From JAGREO01 sp020446285 (GTDB lineage: Bacteria; Pseudomonadota; Alphaproteobacteria; Geminicoccales; Geminicoccaceae), in the NCBI GenBank assembly GCA_041398005.1, contig JAWKVP010000002.1, forward strand, positions 124,001 through 188,000: DNA of 64,000 nucleotides, written 5' to 3'. Shown here piece after piece: positions 24,292-33,086 of this stretch (position 1 is the stretch's first letter; each line of letters starts with the position of its first letter). The notes under the pieces were generated by a model, which saw nothing but the letters and a program-made list of their open reading frames with translations, had not been told where the DNA came from and ran no database searches. Both the position numbers and the translations under genes were made by a program.

Positions 24292-26874
24292 ATGAGCAGC
24301 CAGACCGATAGCGGCGCCAGCGCGACCAGTCTCGACGAGATGGTCGCCCAGTCGGATACCGGCGCGCGCAATCCCGGCGGTGCGGCGGGCAAGATCATAC
24401 TCGGCGTGGCGCTCTTCTGGTCGCTCTTCCAGCTCTGGATCGCATCACCCGTTCCGTTCATGCTCGGTTTCGGCGTGTTCAACGATACCGAGGCGCGCTC
24501 GATCCATCTCGCTCTGGCGCTGTTCCTCGCCTTCACCGCCTATCCTGCCTTCACCAACAGCCCGCGCGATCACATCCCCCTTACCGACTGGATCTTCGCG
24601 ATCCTCGGGGCATTCTCCGCAGCCTATCTCTACATTTTCTATGCCAGCATCGCCGATCGCGTCGGTGCGCCGATCACCATCGATTATGTGGTGGCGGTGG
24701 TGGGCATGCTGCTGCTGCTCGAGGCGACGCGGCGCTCGCTCGGCCCGCCGCTGATGATCATCGCCATCATATTTCTCGTCTACACCTTCTTCGGTCCCTA
24801 CATGCCGGGGATCATCGCCCACAAGGGCAACACGCTCGGCGAGGTCGTGAACCATCAGTGGATCACCACCGAAGGCGTGTTCGGCATCGCCCTCGGCGTC
24901 TCCACCAGCTTCGTCTTCCTGTTCGTCCTGTTCGGTTCGCTCCTCGACAAGGGCGGTGCCGGCAACTACTTCATCCAGGTCGCCTTTTCACTGATGGGCC
25001 ACATGCGTGGCGGACCAGCCAAGGCGGCGGTCGTCTCCTCGGCGATGACCGGCCTCATCTCCGGCTCGTCGATCGCCAATGTCGTCACCACCGGCACCTT
25101 CACCATCCCGCTCATGAAGAAGGTCGGCTTCTCATCGGAGAAGGCCGGTGCTGTCGAGGTGGCATCGTCGGTCAACGGTCAGATCATGCCGCCGGTCATG
25201 GGTGCCGCTGCGTTCCTCATGGTGGAATATGTCGGCATCCCCTATTTCGACGTGGTCAAGCATGCCTTCCTGCCGGCGCTGATCTCCTACATAGCGCTCG
25301 TTTACATCGTGCATCTGGAAGCGATGAAAGCAGGCATGGAAGGCCTGCCGCGCGCCTATACGCCGGGGCCGCTGTTGCAGCGCCTGACGATGTTCGTCTT
25401 CGGCGTGCTCGTGATTTGCGCGCTGTCATTCGCCGTCTATTACGGCATCGGCTGGATCCGTCCGGCCTTCGGTGACAATGCACCCTGGATCATCGCCGGC
25501 GGAATCGGCATCGTCTATCTCGCTCTCGTCGCATTTGGCGCCCGCTATCCGGAACTGAAGATGGACGATCCGGACGCGCCGGTGACCTCGCTGCCGCTGC
25601 CCGGCCCGACCATCAAGGCCGGCCTGCACTTCCTGTTGCCGGTGATCGTGCTGATCTGGGCACTCATGGTCGAACGCCTGTCACCCGGTCTTTCGGCTTT
25701 CTGGGGTGCGGCGTTCATGATCTTCGTCCTCGTCACCCAGCGCCCGCTTTTCGCCATTTTCCGCCGTACCGGCAATATCGCGAGCGAGTTCACCGCCGGT
25801 TTCACCGATCTGCTCGAGGGGCTCGTCGCCGGCGCACGCAACATGATCGGCATCGGCATCGCCACGGCGGCCGCAGGCATCATCGTCGGCGTGGTCAGCC
25901 AGACCGGTGTCGGTTCGGCTCTCGCCGATGTCGTCGAGGTGCTTTCGGGCGGCAACATCCTCGCGATCCTGTTCCTTACCGCCGTCCTCTCGCTGATCCT
26001 CGGCATGGGTCTGCCGACCACGGCGAACTACATCGTCGTCTCGGCCCTGCTCGCCCCGGTGATCGTCACCCTCGGCCAGCAGAACGGCCTGATCGTCCCG
26101 CTCATCGCCGTTCACCTGTTCGTGTTCTATTTCGGCATCATGGCGGACGTGACCCCGCCCGTCGGGCTCGCCTCCTTCGCCGCGGCGGCCGTTTCCGGCG
26201 GCGATCCGATCAAGACCGGCTTCGTTGCCTTTTTCTACAGCATGCGCACGGCCGCCCTGCCCTTCCTGTTCATCTTCAATCATCAGCTGCTGTTGATCGA
26301 TGTGACCTGGTATGAAGGGATTTTCGTCTTCATCATAGCGACCGTGGCGATGCTGATCTTTGCCGCCGCGACCCAGGGCTGGTTCATCACGCGCCTGCAG
26401 TTCTGGGAGGTTCCCGTCCTGCTGCTGATCGCGTTCTCGCTGTTCCGCCCGGGCTTCTGGATGGATCAGATCTCGCCACCCTTCGAGGAGGTCGCACCCA
26501 CCGAGCTCACCGCCGCCGCCGAAGCGACGCCGCCGGGTGAGGATCTGCGCATCCGCATTTCCGGTCTCGACCAGTTCGGCTCGCCGATGGAAACGGTGAT
26601 GCTGCTGAACATGCCGGATGGTGCCGGCGGTGCGGAGAAGCTGGAAGCGGCCGGTCTGACGCTGCGCGAGGATGGCGACAAGCTCGTCGTCGATGATGTC
26701 GCCTTCGACAGCCCGGCGCAGAAAGCCGGTTTCGACTGGGATCAGGAGATCGTCGCCGTGCGCAAGCCTATCGATCAGCCGAGCAAGTACTGGATCTTCA
26801 TTCCCACTCTGCTGGTGCTCGCCGGGATCGTCATGCTGCAGCGTGGACGGGCCGCGCGGCAGGCCCACGCGTGA
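24292..26874 (+). CDS. TRAP transporter fused permease (DctQM type, TAXI-associated) with DUF3394 tail
   Basis: An 860-residue membrane protein combining the small (DctQ-like, four helices, about 35-190) and large (DctM-like, about 12 helices, about 200-720) TRAP subunits. Motifs such as GSLLDKGGAGNYFIQ, STSFVFLFVLFG and GMGLPTTANYIVVSALLAP are typical of the 4TM/12TM family. After the last helices a soluble C-terminal region (about 740-850) corresponds to DUF3394. The start at 24292 is used because no membrane or family sequence lies upstream. It works with the upstream TAXI binding protein, driven by a sodium or proton gradient. Confidence 0.93.
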   Translation: MSSQTDSGASATSLDEMVAQSDTGARNPGGAAGKIILGVALFWSLFQLWIASPVPFMLGFGVFNDTEARSIHLALALFLAFTAYPAFTNSPRDHIPLTDWIFAILGAFSAAYLYIFYASIADRVGAPITIDYVVAVVGMLLLLEATRRSLGPPLMIIAIIFLVYTFFGPYMPGIIAHKGNTLGEVVNHQWITTEGVFGIALGVSTSFVFLFVLFGSLLDKGGAGNYFIQVAFSLMGHMRGGPAKAAVVSSAMTGLISGSSIANVVTTGTFTIPLMKKVGFSSEKAGAVEVASSVNGQIMPPVMGAAAFLMVEYVGIPYFDVVKHAFLPALISYIALVYIVHLEAMKAGMEGLPRAYTPGPLLQRLTMFVFGVLVICALSFAVYYGIGWIRPAFGDNAPWIIAGGIGIVYLALVAFGARYPELKMDDPDAPVTSLPLPGPTIKAGLHFLLPVIVLIWALMVERLSPGLSAFWGAAFMIFVLVTQRPLFAIFRRTGNIASEFTAGFTDLLEGLVAGARNMIGIGIATAAAGIIVGVVSQTGVGSALADVVEVLSGGNILAILFLTAVLSLILGMGLPTTANYIVVSALLAPVIVTLGQQNGLIVPLIAVHLFVFYFGIMADVTPPVGLASFAAAAVSGGDPIKTGFVAFFYSMRTAALPFLFIFNHQLLLIDVTWYEGIFVFIIATVAMLIFAAATQGWFITRLQFWEVPVLLLIAFSLFRPGFWMDQISPPFEEVAPTELTAAAEATPPGEDLRIRISGLDQFGSPMETVMLLNMPDGAGGAEKLEAAGLTLREDGDKLVVDDVAFDSPAQKAGFDWDQEIVAVRKPIDQPSKYWIFIPTLLVLAGIVMLQRGRAARQAHA

Positions 26875-26885
26875 GGGAGCACTCG

Positions 26886-27311
26886 ATGTACAAGCACATT
26901 CTCCTGCCTCTCGACGTCGATCAGCAACCCACATGGGAACGGGCGCTACCGATGGCGCTCGATCTCGCCACACGGCACGAGGCAAAGCTCACGGTCATGA
27001 CGGTCGTGCCGTCCTTTGGTTCGAGCATCGTCTCGGGCTACTTTCCCGACGGCTTTGAGAAAAAGGCGATGGACCGGGCACGCGCCGAACTGCACGGGCT
27101 CATCGAGAGCCGGATCCCCGCCGACCTGCCGCATGACATGCTCGTCGCGCATGGCCGCATCTGGCAGGAAATCTGCCGCGCTGCCGAAAAACTGGCGGCG
27201 GATCTCATCGTCATGGCGTCGCACAAGCCCGCGTTCAGCGACATCCTGCTTCAGCCGAACGCCTCGCAGGTCCTGCACCATGCGCCGATCTCGGTGCTGA
27301 TCGTCCGCTGA
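26886..27311 (+). CDS. Universal stress protein UspA family
   Basis: A 141-residue single Usp domain. It opens MYKHILLPLDVDQQPTWERAL, has the DLIVMASHKPAFSDILL segment in place of the classical G-x2-G-x9-G nucleotide loop, and ends HHAPISVLIVR. An in-frame GTG at 26871 overlaps the permease stop, but the ATG at 26886 has GAGGGAGC at proper spacing. UspA genes next to TRAP transporters are common; in the TeaABC system the Usp (TeaD) tunes transport activity. A similar role is inferred here. Confidence 0.9.
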   Translation: MYKHILLPLDVDQQPTWERALPMALDLATRHEAKLTVMTVVPSFGSSIVSGYFPDGFEKKAMDRARAELHGLIESRIPADLPHDMLVAHGRIWQEICRAAEKLAADLIVMASHKPAFSDILLQPNASQVLHHAPISVLIVR

Positions 27312-27340
27312 TCTCCCTGCCATTCCCACCCTTGCACGGA

Positions 27341-27358
27341 CTGTCATCGGGCGGTCAT
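27341..27358 (+). promoter_or_regulatory. Pho box (PhoB-type direct repeat) upstream of phoD
   Basis: CTGTCAT (27341-27347), a 4-base spacer and CGGTCAT (27352-27358) form the 11-bp-period direct repeat of PhoB sites, with 7/7 and 6/7 matches. The following 11-mer step reads CCATGAC (27363-27369), a weaker third unit. The site lies about 80-100 bases upstream of an alkaline-phosphatase-D gene, so phosphate-starvation control is likely. Confidence 0.65.
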
Positions 27359-27439
27359 GAAACCATGACCTGAAGCTCACACAGAACGTTTACAAAGCTC
27401 CCGTCAGGAAAAAATCTCGACCAACCGGGAGCGATACGA

Positions 27440-29014
27440 ATGGCGGGTGATTTTACGAGGCGTCGTTTTCTCACCAGCACGGCCTGTGCCGGCGCTGGTC
27501 TGCTGGTGACGCCCGGTTTCGGCTACGGACAGACACAGATCCTGAGTGAGGCGGGCAAGGTTGGCACGCCATTCGGCGCGCAGGTGGGTGACATTCGCAA
27601 CGGCAGTGCGATCGTCTGGTCGAAGGCCGATCGTCCGTCACGCATGCAGCTTCGCTGGTCGACCACCGAAGATCTGCGGTCGGCGAACGAGAGCGTCGTC
27701 GTGAACGCGCTCGAAGCCAGCGACAACACCGCCAGGATCGATCTGTACGGCCTGCCCGGCGACCAGACGATCTTCTACGAGATCGGCTTCACCGATCTTG
27801 CCGATCTCAAGACCGTGAGTGCCCCCGTTCGCGGCCGCTTCCGCACGCCGCCCGTCGAGCGGCGCGATATCCGCTTCGTCTGGTCCGGTGACACAGTCGG
27901 CCAGGGTTGGGGCATCAACCCGGATTTCGGCGGCATGCGCATCTACGAGACCATGCGCCGGGTCGAGCCGGATTTCTTCATTCATTCCGGCGATACGATC
28001 TACGCCGACGGTCCGATCAAGGCCGAAGCCGAACTGCCGGATGGTTCCATCTGGAAGAACGTGACCACCGAGGCGAAATCGAAGGTCGCGGAGACGCTCG
28101 CCGAGTATCGCGGCCAGTATGCCTACAATCTGCTCGACGAAAATCTCCGCCGCTTCAACGCCGAAGTCCCGATGCTGGCCCAGTGGGACGACCATGAGGT
28201 CACGAACAACTGGTACTGGCAAAAGCGCATGGACAATGACGAGCGCTACAAAGAAGGATCGGTGGCGCTCATGGCCGCGAATGCCATGCGTGCATTCCAT
28301 GACTATATGCCCATTCGCAGTCATCCGATCGATCCGGACCGGCTCTACCAGAGCTTTCCCTACGGTCCGTCGCTCGAGGTCTTCCGCATCGATCTCCGCT
28401 CCTATCGTGGCGCCAACAGCGACGAACAGCCCACGACGATCTCGCCCGAAACCCGCATTCTCGGCCGTCGCCAGCTCGAATGGCTCAAACTGGCACTGAA
28501 GAATTCCAAGGCAACCTGGAAGGTGATCGCCAGCGACATGCCCATCGGCCTGATCGTCTACGATCAGGCGAAGGACCGGCGCGGTGCCGAGGCGATCGCC
28601 CTTCGCGACGGACCGGCGGCCGGTCGAGAACTGGAGATTGCCGAACTCCTGACCTGGATCCGCGACAACGGCATCAGGAACACGGTGTGGCTGACCGCCG
28701 ACGTCCACTACACGGCGGCCCATCACTACGATCCGTCACGCGCTCAATACACCGCGTTCGCGCCCTTCTGGGAATTCGTCAGCGGTCCGCTCAATGCCGG
28801 CAGCTTCGGGCCGAACACGCTCGACAACACGTTTGGTCCCGAGGCGAGATTCGTAAAGGCCCCTCCCGAAGGTCAGGTCAATCTCGCCCCGAGCGCCGGC
28901 TTCCAGTTTTTCGGCCAGGTGGATATTTCCGGCGACAGCGAACTGATGACCGTCAGTCTCGTCGATATTGCCGGCGACATTCTCTACTCGACAGAGCTTC
29001 AGCCCGAGGTCTGA
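27440..29014 (+). CDS. phoD: Alkaline phosphatase D-family phosphodiesterase/phosphatase, Tat-exported
   Basis: A 524-residue PhoD-like metallophosphatase. The N-terminus FTRRRFLTSTACAGAGLLV is a twin-arginine signal peptide, as expected for an enzyme loaded with metal in the cytoplasm. A beta-sandwich domain (about 35-135) precedes the catalytic domain, where HSGDTIYADGPI, AQWDDHEVTNNWYW and LTADVHYTAAHHY supply metal ligands. PhoD enzymes hydrolyse phosphomonoesters and phosphodiesters outside the cell in phosphate starvation. A Pho box lies upstream, and a strong terminator follows at 29037. Confidence 0.94.
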   Translation: MAGDFTRRRFLTSTACAGAGLLVTPGFGYGQTQILSEAGKVGTPFGAQVGDIRNGSAIVWSKADRPSRMQLRWSTTEDLRSANESVVVNALEASDNTARIDLYGLPGDQTIFYEIGFTDLADLKTVSAPVRGRFRTPPVERRDIRFVWSGDTVGQGWGINPDFGGMRIYETMRRVEPDFFIHSGDTIYADGPIKAEAELPDGSIWKNVTTEAKSKVAETLAEYRGQYAYNLLDENLRRFNAEVPMLAQWDDHEVTNNWYWQKRMDNDERYKEGSVALMAANAMRAFHDYMPIRSHPIDPDRLYQSFPYGPSLEVFRIDLRSYRGANSDEQPTTISPETRILGRRQLEWLKLALKNSKATWKVIASDMPIGLIVYDQAKDRRGAEAIALRDGPAAGRELEIAELLTWIRDNGIRNTVWLTADVHYTAAHHYDPSRAQYTAFAPFWEFVSGPLNAGSFGPNTLDNTFGPEARFVKAPPEGQVNLAPSAGFQFFGQVDISGDSELMTVSLVDIAGDILYSTELQPEV

Positions 29015-29036
29015 TACAGGCCTGACCCGCAACCTC

Positions 29037-29073
29037 GCCCCGGCCGGCTCGTGCCCGACCGGGGCATTTTTTT
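29037..29073 (+). terminator. Intrinsic terminator after phoD
   Basis: GCCCCGG (29037-29043) pairs with CCGGGGC (29059-29065) around a 15-base loop, followed directly by ATTTTTTT (29066-29073). This is a clear rho-independent terminator 23 bases after the phoD stop, separating phoD from the oxalate cluster. Confidence 0.9.
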
Positions 29074-29177
29074 GCTGTGTCCGAAAGACGGTGCTGCATC
29101 CGGGCGCCGGTTCGTCGAGCAGGCCGCAACCGCGTCTTTCCATCGATGCCGTACCGCCGACAGGTCTCGCAGGGCGA

Positions 29178-29216
29178 TTGACGTATCTGGAATCGGGAGT
29201 AAGGTATACCAGATAC
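29178..29216 (+). promoter_or_regulatory. Promoter overlapping a GntR-type operator
   Basis: TTGACG (29178-29183) and TAAGGT (29200-29205) give a -35/-10 pair with a 16-base spacer. Overlaid is an inverted repeat, GTATCTGG (29183-29190) and CCAGATAC (29209-29216), and the perfect palindrome GGTATACC (29203-29210), the GTATAC-type core recognised by FCD-class GntR regulators. The site lies 60-100 bases upstream of the gntR start, so autoregulation of the oxalate cluster is likely. Confidence 0.65.
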
Positions 29217-29275
29217 TTTCATCGACGCAGACGCCTTCGACAAGAAAACGGTTCGGGAGGACGGCGGGGCAGGCC

Positions 29276-30004
29276 ATGTCGATCAGTGAGAAACTGCAGC
29301 CGGTGGCGGTGAGTTTCACGTTGAAGGATCACACCTACGACGTGTTGCGGACCGCTATCCTGGACATGAAGATCTACGAAGAGAACGCCGATCTTCGTCT
29401 CGATGAACGACAGCTGGCGGAAAGCCTGCAGGTTTCCCGCACCCCGATTCGCGAGGCGCTGGTGCGGCTGGCGCATGACGGGCTGGTCGAGATTCTGCCC
29501 CGCAAGGGAGTCTTCGTTCGCCGGCTGGCGACGAAGGACGTGCTGGAGATGATCGTCACCTGGGCAGCGCTCGAAAGCATGGCCGCAAGGCTGGCTACGG
29601 AACATGCCAGCGCCCGCGACCTGCGCGAGCTGCGCAAGTTTGCGATGAAGCACAGCGTCCATGCCGCGCGCGCCGAGCTCGAGGAATATTCCGAAGCCAA
29701 TATCAGGTTTCACCAGCGCATTCTCGAACTGTCCGGCTGCGCCCTGCTCAGGACCACGGCCGACCAGCTTTTCCTGCACATGCACGCCGTCCGCAAGCGA
29801 GCCATGGGCGAAGGCGACCGGGCGAAGCGGTCGGTCGTCGATCACATGGGAATCATCGAGGCGCTCGAGGCGCGCGATCCCGACCTCGCAAGCCGCCTCG
29901 TGCGTGAGCACACGATGCGGCTGCACGACCATGTCCGCGAACGATGGACGAAGCTGGAAGGCCGCAGCGCCGCCAGAACCAGAACCGACAGGATAACACC
30001 GTAA
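29276..30004 (+). CDS. GntR-family transcriptional regulator, FCD (FadR-like) subfamily
   Basis: A 242-residue regulator with an N-terminal winged helix (about 20-85; LRLDERQLAESLQVSRTPIREAL, the family helix-turn-helix, given here as DERQLAESLQVSRTPIREAL) and a C-terminal helical FCD ligand domain (about 95-225) with the conserved FHQRILELSG and DHMGIIEALEARD-type metal/ligand positions. The frame is open upstream, but the ATG at 29276 places the wing normally. It heads the oxc-frc-fhs cluster by 15 bases, so it most likely senses an oxalate-pathway metabolite. Confidence 0.9.
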   Translation: MSISEKLQPVAVSFTLKDHTYDVLRTAILDMKIYEENADLRLDERQLAESLQVSRTPIREALVRLAHDGLVEILPRKGVFVRRLATKDVLEMIVTWAALESMAARLATEHASARDLRELRKFAMKHSVHAARAELEEYSEANIRFHQRILELSGCALLRTTADQLFLHMHAVRKRAMGEGDRAKRSVVDHMGIIEALEARDPDLASRLVREHTMRLHDHVRERWTKLEGRSAARTRTDRITP

Positions 30005-30019
30005 GGCACGAGGGAACAG

Positions 30020-31759
30020 ATGACCGCACCCGGCACGGCGCGAGACGAGAAAGAGACCGGTGCATCGCAGGCACTGACGGATGGTTTTCACCTGGTCATC
30101 GATGCGCTCAAACTCAATGGCATCGGGACGATCTACGGCGTGCCGGGCATTCCGGTCACCGATCTGGGCCGCCTCGCGCAGGCTCGGGGCATGCGTGTGA
30201 TTGCCTTCCGCCATGAGCAGCATGCGGGTTATGCCGCCTCGATTGCGGGCTACCTGACGCAAAAACCGGGCGTCTGTCTCACCGTGTCGGCACCGGGCTT
30301 CCTCAACGGCCTGACCGCTCTCGCCCACGCCACCACCAACTGTTTCCCGATGATTCTCATCAGCGGCTCGTCCGAGCGCGAGGTCGTCGACCTGCAACAG
30401 GGCGATTACGAGGAAATGGACCAGCTCGCCGTGGCGAAGACGGTGTGCAAGGCCGCCTATCGCGTGTTGCATGCCGAGGACATCGGTATCGGCGTCGCGC
30501 GGGCCATCCGCGCCGCGGTCTCCGGCCGGCCGGGCGGCGTCTATCTCGATCTGCCCGCGAAACTGTTCGCGCAGACGATGGATGCCGATGAGGGGGCGAG
30601 ATCGCTGGTCAGGGTCAATGATCCGGCTCCCGCCCATATTCCGGCTCCGGAGGCCATCACGCGCGCGCTCGACGTGCTGAAATCAGCGGAAAGGCCGCTC
30701 GTGATCCTCGGCAAGGGGGCAGCCTATGCGCAGGCTGATACGGCGATCCGCACGTTCGTCGAGAAATCGGGCATGCCCTATCTGCCGATGAGCATGGCCA
30801 AGGGGCTCTTGCCGGACACGCATCCGCAATCGGCCGGTGCCGCCCGCTCGCTCGTGCTCAAGGAAGCCGATGTCGTCATGCTGATCGGCGCACGGCTCAA
30901 CTGGCTCCTGTCGCACGGCAAGGGCAAGAGCTGGGGCGCGCCGGGCTCGAAGACCTTCATTCATGTCGATATCGACCCGAAGGAAATGGATTCGAACGTC
31001 GAGATTGCCGCGCCCGTGGTCGGTGACATCAAGTCGACGGTCGATGCGCTTCTTGCGGCCATGGGCGAGGACTGGCAACCCGCACCGTCCGCGTGGACCG
31101 GTGCCGTGCGCGCGAAGGTCGAACAGAATATCGAGCGCATGGCGCCGAAGCTGCGCAACAACAACATCCCGATGGACTATCACGGCGCCCTTGGCGCCCT
31201 GCGCGAGATCATCAGGGAGCATCCCGACACGATGCTCGTCAACGAGGGTGCAAACACCCTCGATTTCGCCCGCTCCATCATCGACATCCACGAGCCGCGC
31301 AAGCGCATCGATGTCGGCACCTGGGGTATCATGGGTATCGGCATGGGCTATTCGGTCGCCGCCGCCATCGAGACCGGCAAGCCGGTGCTGACGGTGTGCG
31401 GCGACAGCGCCTTCGGCTTTTCCGGCATGGAGATCGAGACGATATGCCGTTACGGACTGCCGGTCTGCGTTGTCGTGTTCAACAATAACGGCATCTATCG
31501 CGGCACCGACGTCAATCCCGGCGGTGACGATCCTGCCTGGACGACCTTCGTCAAGGATTCGGGCTACGAGCTGATGGCACAGGCATTCGGCGGTGTCGGT
31601 GTACGCGCCACATCGCCCGACGAGCTCACCCGCGCCGTCAAGGAGGCACTGGCTTGCGGCAAGCCGACGCTCGTCAACGCCATCATCGACGAAAAGGCCG
31701 GTACCGAATCCGGTCGTATCGGCAATCTCAATCCGCAAAGCGTCGTGTCGAAGAAATAG
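30020..31759 (+). CDS. oxc: Oxalyl-CoA decarboxylase
   Basis: A 579-residue thiamine-diphosphate enzyme that decarboxylates oxalyl-CoA to formyl-CoA. The N-terminal ThDP-activating glutamate region (FRHEQHAGYAASIAGYLT), the central Rossmann domain and the C-terminal ThDP motif GDSAFGFSGMEIETICRYG ending in VVFNNNGIYRG are intact. The overall sequence is much closer to Oxc than to acetolactate synthase, and the next gene is formyl-CoA transferase, which settles the call. GAGGGAACAG precedes the ATG. Confidence 0.96.
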   Translation: MTAPGTARDEKETGASQALTDGFHLVIDALKLNGIGTIYGVPGIPVTDLGRLAQARGMRVIAFRHEQHAGYAASIAGYLTQKPGVCLTVSAPGFLNGLTALAHATTNCFPMILISGSSEREVVDLQQGDYEEMDQLAVAKTVCKAAYRVLHAEDIGIGVARAIRAAVSGRPGGVYLDLPAKLFAQTMDADEGARSLVRVNDPAPAHIPAPEAITRALDVLKSAERPLVILGKGAAYAQADTAIRTFVEKSGMPYLPMSMAKGLLPDTHPQSAGAARSLVLKEADVVMLIGARLNWLLSHGKGKSWGAPGSKTFIHVDIDPKEMDSNVEIAAPVVGDIKSTVDALLAAMGEDWQPAPSAWTGAVRAKVEQNIERMAPKLRNNNIPMDYHGALGALREIIREHPDTMLVNEGANTLDFARSIIDIHEPRKRIDVGTWGIMGIGMGYSVAAAIETGKPVLTVCGDSAFGFSGMEIETICRYGLPVCVVVFNNNGIYRGTDVNPGGDDPAWTTFVKDSGYELMAQAFGGVGVRATSPDELTRAVKEALACGKPTLVNAIIDEKAGTESGRIGNLNPQSVVSKK

Positions 31760-31801
31760 CAAGGCCGGATCATAACAACGCATGTACAGCAGGAAGCAGC
31801 G

Positions 31802-33076
31802 ATGAAGGCTCTCGAAGGTATCAAGGTTCTCGATTTCACGCATGTACAGTCCGGTCCGACCTGTACGCAGCTGCTGGCGTGGTTCGGCGCAGATGTCATC
31901 AAGGTGGAACGTCCGGGTGTGGGTGACGCAACCCGCAAGCAGCTGGTGGATGTGCCCAACGCCGACAGCCTCTATTTCACCATGCTCAACCACAACAAGC
32001 GGTCGATCGAACTCGACTCCAAGAACGAGACCGGCAAGGAAGTCCTCACCCGACTGATCGGGGAATGCGATGTTCTGGTGGAGAATTTCGCTCCGGGTGC
32101 CCTCGACCGCATGGGCTTTTCCTGGGAGAACATCCAGAAGATCAATCCGCGCCTCATCATGGCGTCGATCAAGGGCTTCGGTCCCGGCAAGTACCAGGAT
32201 TGCAAGGTCTACGAGAATGTGGCGCAATGCGCCGGCGGCTCGGCTTCGACGACAGGCTTTCTCGATGGCCCGCCGCTGGTCACCGGCGCGCAGATCGGCG
32301 ATTCGGGCACCGGCCTGCATCTCTGCCTCGGCATCGTCACGGCACTCTTCCAGCGTGAGAAGACCGGGCGCGGGCAGAAGGTATCCTGTGCCATGCAGGA
32401 TTCGGTTCTCAATCTGGCGCGTGTCAAGATGCGCGACCAGCAGCGTCTCAAGGCCGGTCCGCTGACCGAATATTCGCAATACGGTCAGGGCATTCCCTTC
32501 GGCGAGGCGACCCCCAGGGCCGGAAACGATTCCGGAGGCGGCCAGCCAGGCAGCATCCTGAAATGCAAGGGCTGGGAGACCGATCCCAACGCCTATACCT
32601 ATTTCATCATCCAGGCGGCAGTCTGGGAGAAGGTTTGTGACGTCATCGGCAAACCCGAATGGAAGACCGAGAAGGGTTACGCCAAACCGCCGGAGCGCCT
32701 CGACAAGCTCACCGAGATTTTCGCGACCATCGAGGAATGGACCAAGACCAAGACCAAGTTCGAGGTCATGGATATCTGCAATCCACTCGACATTCCGGTC
32801 GGTCCCATCCTGTCGATGAAGGAAATCTCCGAAGATGAGGGTCTGTTCGCCACGGGTACGATGGTCAGGGTCGATCATCCCGAGCGCGGCGAATATCTCA
32901 GCGTCGGCTGTCCGGTCAAGCTGTCCGACAGCCCGGCCGACGTGAAACGCTCACCGTTGCTCGGCGAGCATACGACGGAAATCCTGAGCGACGTTCTCGG
33001 CTATACGGGTGACGATCTGGCACGGGTCATCGCCTCGGGTGCCGTGGGCAAGATCAAGACCGCACCGGCGGAATAG
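31802..33076 (+). CDS. frc: Formyl-CoA:oxalate CoA-transferase
   Basis: A 424-residue class III CoA-transferase that moves CoA from formyl-CoA to oxalate, giving oxalyl-CoA and formate. The start MKALEGIKVLDFTHVQSGP, catalytic aspartate D167 in AQIGDSGTGLH, and the glycine loop NDSGGGQPG over the active site match Frc. Length is normal. Together with Oxc it makes a complete cycle that releases CO2 and formate from oxalate. It lies 42 bases after oxc. Confidence 0.96.
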   Translation: MKALEGIKVLDFTHVQSGPTCTQLLAWFGADVIKVERPGVGDATRKQLVDVPNADSLYFTMLNHNKRSIELDSKNETGKEVLTRLIGECDVLVENFAPGALDRMGFSWENIQKINPRLIMASIKGFGPGKYQDCKVYENVAQCAGGSASTTGFLDGPPLVTGAQIGDSGTGLHLCLGIVTALFQREKTGRGQKVSCAMQDSVLNLARVKMRDQQRLKAGPLTEYSQYGQGIPFGEATPRAGNDSGGGQPGSILKCKGWETDPNAYTYFIIQAAVWEKVCDVIGKPEWKTEKGYAKPPERLDKLTEIFATIEEWTKTKTKFEVMDICNPLDIPVGPILSMKEISEDEGLFATGTMVRVDHPERGEYLSVGCPVKLSDSPADVKRSPLLGEHTTEILSDVLGYTGDDLARVIASGAVGKIKTAPAE

Positions 33077-33086
33077 GGAGGAATCG

